From: UBA4656 sp002405525
Lineage (GTDB): Bacteria > Pseudomonadota > Gammaproteobacteria > Xanthomonadales > Ahniellaceae
DNA length: 64,000 nucleotides
Direction: 5' to 3'
Assembly (NCBI GenBank): GCA_036723735.1
Contig: DAIMGT010000009.1
Span: forward strand, 1 to 64,000
This document shows, in pieces, positions 28,548 through 35,751 of this stretch (positions are counted from its first letter, which is position 1; each line of letters starts with the position of its first letter). Under the pieces are notes generated by a model. It was not told the origin of the DNA. It made no database searches and saw nothing but the letters and a program-made list of their open reading frames with translations. A program made the translations under genes and the position numbers.

Positions 28548-29534
28548 ATGCCCATCGAAATCGTCAAGCCGAACACCAACTTCGACTTCATGCGGCTGCG
28601 CGTGGCCGCGGTGGCCGTTGCGACGCTGTTGCTGCTGGTGGCGATCGCGGCCTTCCCGTTGCGCGGCATCAACTTCGCCCTCGACTTCACCGGCGGCACG
28701 CTGGTCGAACTGACCTTCGAGAAGCCGGCCGATCTGCCGGCGATCCGCGGCGCGCTGGAGCGGGCCGGCTACGAGAGCGCGGTGGTGCAGACGTTCGGCG
28801 CCAGCAACGAGGTGGCGGTGCGCCTGCGTCCGCAGGGGGGCACGGCCGGCGCGCAGCCCGCCGCGGACGGCGCCGAACCGGCGAAGTCGGCCATCGACCA
28901 GACTGCCGACTCGGTGCTGCGCGCGGTGTCGTCGCCCGACAATCCGGCCACGGTCAAGCGCTCGGATTTCGTCGGCCCGCAGGTCGGCAAGGAGCTCGCC
29001 GAGAACGGCCTGATCGCGGTGATGGTGGTCGCGTTCGGCTTCCTCGTCTATATCTCGGCGCGCTTCGAGTGGAAGTTCGCGGTCGCCGCGATCATCACCA
29101 CCATGCACGACGTGGTGCTGGTGGTGGGGTGGTTTTCGCTCACCCAGAAGGAGTTCGACCTGGTGGTGCTGGCCGGCATCCTGTCGGTGATGGGCTTCTC
29201 GATCAACGACACCATCGTGGTGTTCGACCGCGTGCGCGAGAACTTCCGCGCCCTGCACAAGCTCAGTCCGGTCGAGGTGCTCAACCGCTCGGTCAACCAG
29301 ACGCTGTCGCGCACCATCCTCACCTCGGTGGTGGCCTTCCTCACCGTGCTGGCGCTGTACCTATACGGCGGCAGCTCGCTGGAGCTGATGGCCGAGTCGC
29401 AGATGATCGGCATCGTGATCGGCACCCTGTCCTCGATCTTCGTCGCCTGCCCGCTGCTGCTGCTGCTGGGCGTACAGAAGCAGGACCTGCTGCCGAAGGC
29501 GCGCGACCTGGCCGAACTCGAGCGTCGACCCTGA
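28548..29534 (+). CDS. secF: Protein translocase subunit SecF
   Basis: The 328-residue protein has a first membrane helix, then FALDFTGGTLVELTF near residue 43, a periplasmic domain enlarged by a Gly/Ala/Pro insert around 96-112, and the membrane core with MGFSINDTIVVFDRVRENF near 215. It starts 12 bases after secD. The two form the SecDF complex. Confidence 0.97.
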   Translation: MPIEIVKPNTNFDFMRLRVAAVAVATLLLLVAIAAFPLRGINFALDFTGGTLVELTFEKPADLPAIRGALERAGYESAVVQTFGASNEVAVRLRPQGGTAGAQPAADGAEPAKSAIDQTADSVLRAVSSPDNPATVKRSDFVGPQVGKELAENGLIAVMVVAFGFLVYISARFEWKFAVAAIITTMHDVVLVVGWFSLTQKEFDLVVLAGILSVMGFSINDTIVVFDRVRENFRALHKLSPVEVLNRSVNQTLSRTILTSVVAFLTVLALYLYGGSSLELMAESQMIGIVIGTLSSIFVACPLLLLLGVQKQDLLPKARDLAELERRP

Positions 29535-29544
29535 GCGACGGCGC

Positions 29545-29562
29545 CGCGCCCCGCAGGGCGCG
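29545..29562. terminator. Hairpin between convergent secF and suhB
   Basis: CGCGCCC at 29545-29551 pairs perfectly with GGGCGCG at 29556-29562 around a CGCA loop, in the 30-base gap between convergent stops. No T-run follows on either strand, so intrinsic termination would be weak. The position suits a bidirectional terminator. Confidence 0.35.
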
Positions 29563-29564
29563 CC

Positions 29565-30374
29565 TTACTGGCGCGCCAGTTCCGGAGACAGTTCGGGTCG
29601 GATTGCGGCCAGCATCGCGTCGCCCACCTTGAGGTTGGCGGCGACCACGTTGCCGGAGCCCATGAAGCCCGGCTCGCCCCGGAAGTCGGTCACCCGGCCG
29701 CCGGCCTCGCGCACAATCAGCGCGCCGGCGGCGATGTCCCAGGGCTTGAGGCCGATCTCGAAGTAGCCGTCGAGCCGCCCGCAAGCCACGTAGCACAGGT
29801 CCAGCGCGGCCGAGCCGGTGCGGCGGATGTCCTCCGCCTCGCCGAGCAGCGCGCGGAGCATGCCCAGTTGCGGGCCCAGGTGCTGGCGCTGGCGATAGGG
29901 CAGGCCGGTCGCGATCAGCGCGCCTTCGAGGCCGAGCCGCTGGGCGACCCGCACTTTGCGTTCGTTGAGGGTTGCGCCGGCGCCGCGCGCGGCCACGAAC
30001 AGTTCGTCTCGCACCGGGTCGTAGACCACGCCGAGCACGGCTTCGCCGCGGTCGAGCTGCGCGATGGAGACCGCGTAGTGCGGCAGGCCGCGCAGGAAGT
30101 TGCTCGTGCCGTCCAGTGGATCGATCACCCAGGTGAAGCGGGCCTTGTCGCTGCCGCTGGCACCGCTCTCCTCGGCCAGCACGGCGTGGTCGGGGAAGGC
30201 GCGGCGGATCTCGCGCAGAGCTTCCGTCTCCGCCGCGCGGTCGACCTCGGTGGTGAAGTCGTAGCGCTGCTTCTCGACCACCGGAATGCTGTCCAGGCGG
30301 TTCAGGGAGCGCACGATGGCGGTGCCTGCCGCGCGAGCGGCCTTGATCGCGATGTTGAGGGCGCCCAGGCGCAT
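29565..30374 (-). CDS. suhB: Inositol-1-monophosphatase / SuhB family
   Basis: The 269-residue protein has the family signatures WVIDPLDGTSNFLRGLPHYA (metal site) and LKPWDIAAGALIVREAGG, with EVD and EES metal ligands nearer the N-terminus. It hydrolyses inositol monophosphates. In enterobacteria SuhB also acts in rRNA antitermination. It is divergent from trmJ over 150 bases, a frequent arrangement. A 7-bp hairpin (30409-30427) lies in its leader. Confidence 0.94.
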   Translation of the reverse strand: MRLGALNIAIKAARAAGTAIVRSLNRLDSIPVVEKQRYDFTTEVDRAAETEALREIRRAFPDHAVLAEESGASGSDKARFTWVIDPLDGTSNFLRGLPHYAVSIAQLDRGEAVLGVVYDPVRDELFVAARGAGATLNERKVRVAQRLGLEGALIATGLPYRQRQHLGPQLGMLRALLGEAEDIRRTGSAALDLCYVACGRLDGYFEIGLKPWDIAAGALIVREAGGRVTDFRGEPGFMGSGNVVAANLKVGDAMLAAIRPELSPELARQ

Positions 30375-30524
30375 GGCGGAATTCCGGTGCGGGTGATGGA
30401 CAGAGCAGCCCCGCGTCGGGCGCGGGGCGCGAAGGTTACCAGAGCGTCCCGCCCGGTCGGGCGCGGCTGGCGGGCGGCGCCGGGCAACCTCACGCGCGGA
30501 TGCGCGATCGGGGACAATCGGGGC

Positions 30525-31325
30525 ATGAGCCTCGCCGCGCTGCCCGCCATCCGCATCGTGCTGGTCGCCACCACCCATCCGGGCAACATCGGCGCGGCAG
30601 CCCGTGCGATGAAGACCATGGGCCTGGCGCGGCTGGTGCTGGTCGCCCCTCGCCACTTCCCGCATCCCGAGGCTACGGCGCTGGCCGCTGGCGCCGACGA
30701 CGTGCTGGCTGCCGCCAGCGTGGTACCCGACCTCGACGCGGCGCTGACCGGCTGCGCGCTGGTGTTCGGCTGCACGCCGCGGCCGCGCAGCGTACCGATG
30801 CCGGAACTCAGCCCCCGCGAGGCGGCGCCATGGGCGGTCGCGGACGCAGGCAAGGGCGCGGTGGCGATCGTGTTCGGCACCGAGAGCTCCGGATTGAGCA
30901 ACGAGCAGGTGCAGCGCTGCCACGCCGCGGTCAACATCCCCGCCGACCCCGCCTACGATTCGCTCAATCTCGCGCAGGCGGTGCAGGTGCTCTGCTATGA
31001 ACTGCGCTGTGCGGCGCTGGCGCGGCCCGCCGCTCTGCCGACCGCCCCGTCGCGCGCCGAGCCGCCGGCCACGGTGGAGGACCTGGAGGGCCTTTTCGGC
31101 CACCTCGACCGCACGCTGTTCGAGATCGACTTCCTCAAGGGGCGCGGGTCGGCCAACCTGATGCGACGTCTGCGGCGCCTGTTCCTGCGCGCGCGTCCCA
31201 CCCGCCGCGAGGTGCTGGTCCTGCGCGGGATCCTCGCCGATGCGCAGCGCTGCGCGCGGCTTTCGGGCGTGGCCGATGCCGCTGCCCGCCGGTCCGCGCC
31301 CGACGGCGGCCAGCCGTCGCCCTGA
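30525..31325 (+). CDS. trmJ: tRNA (cytidine/uridine-2'-O)-methyltransferase
   Basis: This 266-residue SPOUT methyltransferase should modify position 32 of the tRNA anticodon loop. Motifs are RIVLVATTHPGNIGAAARAMKTMGL at the start, then FGTESSGLSNEQV, IPADPAYDSLNLAQAVQVLCYE (the knot) and a helical C-terminal extension with FFE-like dimer/tRNA contacts (LFEIDFLK, RRLRRLFLRA). The start is the ATG at 30525; upstream sequence in the same frame is antisense to suhB. Confidence 0.94.
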   Translation: MSLAALPAIRIVLVATTHPGNIGAAARAMKTMGLARLVLVAPRHFPHPEATALAAGADDVLAAASVVPDLDAALTGCALVFGCTPRPRSVPMPELSPREAAPWAVADAGKGAVAIVFGTESSGLSNEQVQRCHAAVNIPADPAYDSLNLAQAVQVLCYELRCAALARPAALPTAPSRAEPPATVEDLEGLFGHLDRTLFEIDFLKGRGSANLMRRLRRLFLRARPTRREVLVLRGILADAQRCARLSGVADAAARRSAPDGGQPSP

Positions 31326-31364
31326 AGGCGGCTGCCCGCCCGAGCGCGGCGCGACCGGTGCGCT

Positions 31365-31973
31365 TCAGCCGAACAGGTGTCCGACCCACTCCATCAGGGT
31401 TCCCGACAGCAGCAGGAAGGTGACGATGGTCGCCGCCATCAGCAGCCACGCCACCAGCAGCGCGACGCCATCGTCCTCGACCAGCGCCACCCCGGCCAGG
31501 GTCAGCACCAGGGCCAGCGGGTAGTTGGTCAGCGGGATCGGCAGCGCCAGCACCAGCGCATGGCCGATCACCAACAGGCCGGTCAGCGAAGGCCAGGGGC
31601 CCGCGAACAGCGGCGTCCAGCGCGGCCGGCTGGCGCGCTCGAGCCAGACCAGCACCTTGCGCATGCGCTCCACGAAGCGCCCGATCGCCGCCCGCGACAC
31701 GCGGCGCGCGCGCAACCAGCGCGGTAGCCACGGCTTGCGCATGCCGAACAGCATCTGCGCGCCGAAAAGCATCACCAGCGGCCCCGCGATCGCGCCGGCA
31801 CCGACCGGCGTGGGAATGAAGGCGGCCAGCGTGCCGAGCACGATCAGAATGCCGAAGCCGCGCACGCCGAAGGTGTCGACGATCTCGCCCAGTTCAACGC
31901 CGTCCTCGCCGGGCGCGGCGGCAATCGCGGCGAGCAGTTCGGAAGTGCGCTGGCGCGCGGCGTGGTTGTGCAT
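31365..31973 (-). CDS. ExoD-like membrane protein
   Basis: The 202-residue protein matches the ExoD family: an N-terminal soluble stretch (TSELLAAIAAAPGEDGVELGEIVDTFG), then about four hydrophobic segments (FGILIVLGTLAAFIP, LVMLFGAQMLFG, LVIGHALVLALPIPLT, LLVAWLLMAATIVTFLLL). ExoD was named for exopolysaccharide defects in Rhizobium, but the biochemical function is unknown. It lies 9 bases after the CorC-type gene and is probably in the same transcript. Confidence 0.86.
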   Translation of the reverse strand: MHNHAARQRTSELLAAIAAAPGEDGVELGEIVDTFGVRGFGILIVLGTLAAFIPTPVGAGAIAGPLVMLFGAQMLFGMRKPWLPRWLRARRVSRAAIGRFVERMRKVLVWLERASRPRWTPLFAGPWPSLTGLLVIGHALVLALPIPLTNYPLALVLTLAGVALVEDDGVALLVAWLLMAATIVTFLLLSGTLMEWVGHLFG

Positions 31974-31982
31974 GGCGGACCG

Positions 31983-33269
31983 TCAGCCGGCGGCTCGCGC
32001 GATCAGCAGCTTGTCGATCCGTGCGCCATCGAGGTCGACCACTTCGAAGCGGAAGCCGGCGGCCTCGAAGTGCTCGCCGACCTGCGGGATGCGCCCGAAG
32101 TGGGCGGTCATCAGGCCGGCGGCGGTGCGGAATTCCTGTTTGTCCTCGAGCGGCAGCCGCGCCAGGCCCAGCAGTTCGCGCAGGTCGTCCACGCCGACCC
32201 GTCCGTCGACCAGCCACGAACCGTCGGCGCGCTGCACGATGGGCTGCTCGCCGTGGTCGGCGGCCTGCGCCATGCGGCCGAACACCGCAGCCAGCAGGTC
32301 GTTGAGCGTGACCATGCCCTGGATGTCGCCGTACTCGTCGACCACCAGCGCGAGCGGTGTCTCGGTTTCGCGGAACTTCTCCAGCAGGGACACCGCCCGC
32401 GCCGTCTCCGGAACGTACAGCGGCGGCAGGAGCCTGCGGAACAGTTCGACCGGCTTGCCGGCCAGCGAATCGGTGAGATCCTTCAACTGCAGCACGCCGA
32501 GCACGTCCTGTTCGCCGCCGCGCTTGACCGGGTAGCGCGAGAACGGGGATTCGCGCATCACCGCGAGGTTCTGCTCCAGCGGCGCGGTGGCGTCGAGCCA
32601 AGCGATCTCGGTGCGCGGCGTCATCAGGCTGTCCACGGTACGCTCGCCGAAAGACAGCGCGCGATTGACCATGTTGCGTTCGGAAGCGTCGATCACGCCC
32701 TGCTCGGCACCTTCGGCGACGAGATGCTTGATTTCCTCCTCCGTCACCTGTTCGGCCGTGCCGCCGCGTACGCCGAACAGCCGCAGCAGGCCCTCGGTCA
32801 GCATCGCCAGCAGCGCCACCGCCGGCTTGGCGGCGGCCGAGGCGACCTGCATCGGCACTGCGACATAGGTGGCGATCCGTTCCGGGGCGACCAGCGCAAG
32901 CCGCTTGGGCACCAGTTCGCCGAGCAGGATGAAGGCCATCGAGATCAGGCCCACCGTGAGGCCAACGCCGATCTCCTCCGCCCACGGCGCGATCGATTCG
33001 AAGCGGCCGAGGAACGCGCCCAGCCGCACGCCGATGGTCTCGCCGCCGAAGTAGCCCGACAGCACGGTGAGCACGGTCAAATAGACCTGCACCGACGACA
33101 GGAAGCGTTCGGGCTGCTCGGAAAGGTCCAGCGCGGCCTGTGCGCTGCGGCTGTTCCTGGCCTGCTGGCGCAGACGGCTCTTGCGCGAGGTCATCACGGC
33201 CATCTCCGACAGCGCGAAGAAGCCGTTCAGCAGGACCAGGGTGAGGACGACGGCGAGTTCGAAGGGCAT
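31983..33269 (-). CDS. HlyC/CorC-type transporter with DUF21 and CBS domains
   Basis: The 428-residue protein begins MPFELAVVLTLVLLNGFFALSEMA, the DUF21 (CNNM) membrane domain with four helices. Two CBS domains follow (MTPRTEIAWLD near the start of the pair and VVDEYGDIQGMVTLNDLL in the second). The C-terminal CorC_HlyC domain begins around DGSWLVDGRVGVDDL. Members export Mg or Co ions, or modulate such transport. The family's hemolysin name is historical. The start at 33269 is chosen because the alternative at 33323 adds only basic residues before the helix. Confidence 0.9.
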   Translation of the reverse strand: MPFELAVVLTLVLLNGFFALSEMAVMTSRKSRLRQQARNSRSAQAALDLSEQPERFLSSVQVYLTVLTVLSGYFGGETIGVRLGAFLGRFESIAPWAEEIGVGLTVGLISMAFILLGELVPKRLALVAPERIATYVAVPMQVASAAAKPAVALLAMLTEGLLRLFGVRGGTAEQVTEEEIKHLVAEGAEQGVIDASERNMVNRALSFGERTVDSLMTPRTEIAWLDATAPLEQNLAVMRESPFSRYPVKRGGEQDVLGVLQLKDLTDSLAGKPVELFRRLLPPLYVPETARAVSLLEKFRETETPLALVVDEYGDIQGMVTLNDLLAAVFGRMAQAADHGEQPIVQRADGSWLVDGRVGVDDLRELLGLARLPLEDKQEFRTAAGLMTAHFGRIPQVGEHFEAAGFRFEVVDLDGARIDKLLIARAAG

Positions 33270-33396
33270 CGGACGTGGGGCTCGCGGCCCCTCAGGGCGC
33301 CGCCGGAGTGCGGCACGGGCCACGGCAGCCGGGAGCGAACCACCCGGAGACTACCACGGCCCGGATGACGCGCGATGGCGTGCGGTCGGCTGCCGC

Positions 33397-33801
33397 TCAG
33401 CCGACGTCGCGGCCCTTGCTCATCGCGCGCTCGAGGTTGTCGGCGAGCGCGGCGAGCTCATTGATCATCGACTCCAGTTCCCGCTCGGAAAGACCCTCGA
33501 AGGGCCGGTTCTCGCACAGGTGCAGGTAGGGTGCGCCGTCGATGTCCGACAGCGCCAGGTAGCCGACTCGCTGCTCCCAGTTGAAGCGCAGGCACTTCAT
33601 CGCGTCGCGCGAGCCGATCGGCGCGACCGGCGTGCTCACCCTCAGGTACTTGCGCCCGCCGTCGGTGTCGAGCTCGGCCAGGAACACGCCCTGCCGGCGC
33701 CCGTCGTCGAGCGCCATGTCGAACGAAATGACGTACGGGTCGTTGTCGCGCAGTGCATGGCGGGTGGCGAGGTAACTGCGGACGTCCTCGAAACTGTGCA
33801 T
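33397..33801 (-). CDS. Small protein, possibly YbjN/CesT-like
   Basis: The 134-residue acidic protein starts at ATG 33801. It is alpha/beta, with LRDNDPYVISFDMALDDG, a strand VFLAELDTDGGRKYLRVSTPV, CLRFNWEQRVGYLALSDID and a long final helix (SERELESMINELAALADNLE). This resembles the chaperone-like YbjN/CesT fold, but I cannot confirm membership. It is cytosolic (no signal or membrane segment) and divergent from the ATL gene over 64 bases. Confidence 0.6.
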   Translation of the reverse strand: MHSFEDVRSYLATRHALRDNDPYVISFDMALDDGRRQGVFLAELDTDGGRKYLRVSTPVAPIGSRDAMKCLRFNWEQRVGYLALSDIDGAPYLHLCENRPFEGLSERELESMINELAALADNLERAMSKGRDVG

Positions 33802-33865
33802 GGCAGCGGTCCTGCGTCGGGTCTGCGCGTATGCTACTGCACGCACCGCACTCGCCTGCAAGCGC

Positions 33866-34222
33866 ATGGGCAGCCGCGAAGACGACGTTCCGGACCCGCG
33901 CCAGCGCATCTTCGACGCGCTCCGCGCGTTGCCGCGCGGCCGGGTGGCTTCGTATGGCCAGGTCGCCGCTCGCGCCGGGTTGCCGGGCCGCGCGCGCTGG
34001 GTCGCACGGTTGTTGTCGCAGGCGCCTGCATCGCTCCGGCTGCCCTGGCATCGCGTTCTGCGCAGCGATGGGCGGATCGCCTTTCCGCCGGGATCGCGCG
34101 GCCACGACGAGCAGGTGCGCCGCCTGCGCGCTGAAGGCGTCAAGGTGGTCGATGGACGGGTGGCCGCCGCGGATCTCGCCGACGCGCCGACGCTCGACGC
34201 GGCGCTGTGGGGGCCGCGCTGA
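33866..34222 (+). CDS. Alkyltransferase-like protein (ATL), MGMT family
   Basis: The 118-residue protein has the MGMT DNA-binding fold: RIFDALRALPRGRVASYGQVAARAGLPGRARWV, then LPWHRVLRSDGRIAFPPG. In true O6-alkylguanine transferases the centre is PCHR. Here Cys is replaced by Trp (PWHRVL), the hallmark of ATL proteins. ATLs bind O6-alkylguanine without repairing it and flag the lesion for nucleotide excision repair. The ATG at 33866 is preferred; the frame extends to 33800. Confidence 0.93.
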   Translation: MGSREDDVPDPRQRIFDALRALPRGRVASYGQVAARAGLPGRARWVARLLSQAPASLRLPWHRVLRSDGRIAFPPGSRGHDEQVRRLRAEGVKVVDGRVAAADLADAPTLDAALWGPR

Positions 34223-34230
34223 GCGTGCCG

Positions 34231-34839
34231 TCAGTCGCGGCGCAGCCAGGCCGCGATCGACAGCCGATCGCGGTGTGCGGGCAACACCTCGTGCTCGATG
34301 GTGTCGGCGCGGAAAATCACCAGTCGTCCGCCGATTGGCAGCACGTCGTGCGGCGCGGCGCCGTCCGGCGGATACATGCGCAGCGCGCCGCCGCAGTCGG
34401 CGGACCAATCGGCGTTGAGATAGCACACCGCCGACAGCACGCGCGCGTCGTCGTCGCGGAAGCGGTCGCGGTGGCGCGCGTAGCGTGCGCCCGGTGGGTA
34501 CAGGGCGTAGTGGGCCTCGACGCGGCGCAGGCCGAGGAAGAGTTCGCGATTCAGGGCCGCGGCCAGCGCCTGCAGCGGAGCCATCGCGAGCAGGTCGATC
34601 GGGTCGCCCGGCTTCAGCCAGCGCGTGCGGTCGCCGCGCAGCGCAGGGTCGTACAGGCGCGCGGCGCCATGGCCGACCGCGGCCGGTTCGAGACGACCGG
34701 CCGCGGCATGGTCCCGGCAGGCGGCGGCCAGCCGCGCCCGGTGCGCGGGCGGCAGCCAGTCGTCGATCGTCGTCCAGCCGTCGTTCGACAGCGCCTGCGC
34801 GATGCCCGCGGCTGACATGGGGTCGTGACCGGGGGCCAT
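34231..34839 (-). CDS. 2-oxoglutarate/Fe(II)-dependent oxygenase, prolyl-hydroxylase-like
   Basis: The 202-residue protein has a double-stranded beta-helix oxygenase core. The Fe ligands are HRD in ARYARHRDRFRDD and the distal His in DTIEHEVLPAHRDR. The Arg of RLSIAAWLRRD is the likely 2-oxoglutarate anchor. LSAVCYLNADW is typical of the P4H-like subgroup. The substrate may be a protein (for example EF-Tu or a ribosomal protein) but cannot be deduced here. Starts at 34839 and 34818 are both possible. It is divergent from the rhomboid gene. Confidence 0.85.
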   Translation of the reverse strand: MAPGHDPMSAAGIAQALSNDGWTTIDDWLPPAHRARLAAACRDHAAAGRLEPAAVGHGAARLYDPALRGDRTRWLKPGDPIDLLAMAPLQALAAALNRELFLGLRRVEAHYALYPPGARYARHRDRFRDDDARVLSAVCYLNADWSADCGGALRMYPPDGAAPHDVLPIGGRLVIFRADTIEHEVLPAHRDRLSIAAWLRRD

Positions 34840-34879
34840 GGTGCTACGGTAGCGTCTCCGTCCCGCGTGCGCCCTTCCG

Positions 34880-35533
34880 ATGCAGCGCCTCACGCCCGTC
34901 ACCGCCGTCCTGCTGGTCGCGCTCGCCGGCGGTTTTGTCCTGCAGCTGACGCTCGGCGATCCGTGGGTGGTCGCCTTCGCGCTGTGGCCGCTGGACGCGG
35001 CGACCACCATTCCCTCGCCGCACGGCACGCTGGCGGTGCACTTCTCGCCGTGGCAGTTGGTCACGTATTCCTTCCTGCACGGTGGCCTGCTGCACCTGCT
35101 GGTGAATGCCTTCGCGCTGTGGATGTTCGGCCCACCGATCGAGCGCCTGCTGGGCCGCGGCCCGTTCGCCGTGTACTGGTTCTGCTGCGTGGCGGGCGCG
35201 GCCGTGGCGCAACTGCTCACGCTGCGCTGGACCATGGCCGGCGATGCCCTGGTGCCGACGATCGGCGCCAGCGGCGGCGCGTTCGGCGTGCTGCTGGCCT
35301 TCGGCATGTTCTACCCGCGCGAGCGCGTGATTCTGCTCATCCCGCCGATCCCGATGCCGGCCTGGCTGTTCGTGATCCTCTATGCGGCGCTCGAGCTCTA
35401 CCTCGGCGTCACCCGCGATGGCAGCGGCGTGGCGCACTTCGCGCATCTGGGCGGCATGCTGGCCGGCCTGCTGCTGATCCAGTACTGGCGCGGGCGGCTG
35501 CCGATCCGCCCGCGACGGATCCTGATGCGGTGA
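34880..35533 (+). CDS. Rhomboid-family intramembrane serine protease
   Basis: The 217-residue membrane protein has about six hydrophobic segments. The catalytic Ser lies in TIGASGGAFGVLLAFG (GxSG), and the catalytic His is in VAHFAHLGGMLAGLLL. HFSPWQLVTYSFLHGGLLHLLVNAFALW is the conserved L1-TM2 region. It cleaves membrane protein substrates, which the sequence does not reveal. It is a stand-alone gene between the oxygenase and rapA. Confidence 0.93.
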   Translation: MQRLTPVTAVLLVALAGGFVLQLTLGDPWVVAFALWPLDAATTIPSPHGTLAVHFSPWQLVTYSFLHGGLLHLLVNAFALWMFGPPIERLLGRGPFAVYWFCCVAGAAVAQLLTLRWTMAGDALVPTIGASGGAFGVLLAFGMFYPRERVILLIPPIPMPAWLFVILYAALELYLGVTRDGSGVAHFAHLGGMLAGLLLIQYWRGRLPIRPRRILMR

Positions 35534-35751
35534 TGCGCCGGCTTCGTCGGCGCGCCTGGCGAGCCTCTGAACAGGTATCCGCACCCGCGCCGGCGGTTGT
35601 GCCGCCGGCCAGCAAGGCGCGCGGGCCTCTGGCGGGCCGTTCCGCCGCGTCCGTGAGGCACGGCCGTTGCCCGGCGGGCAGGGGCACCCCGCCTTGCCTC
35701 GCTCCCTCGCCACCCCGCCCCCTGCGATCCCCGCCCGCGGCTCGGCGACCG

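Noticed and set aside
26592..29258. Minus-strand open frame of about 890 codons opposite yajC-secDF
   Set aside because: It mirrors secD and secF, has no family motif, and is rich in His, Gln and Arg from antisense reading.
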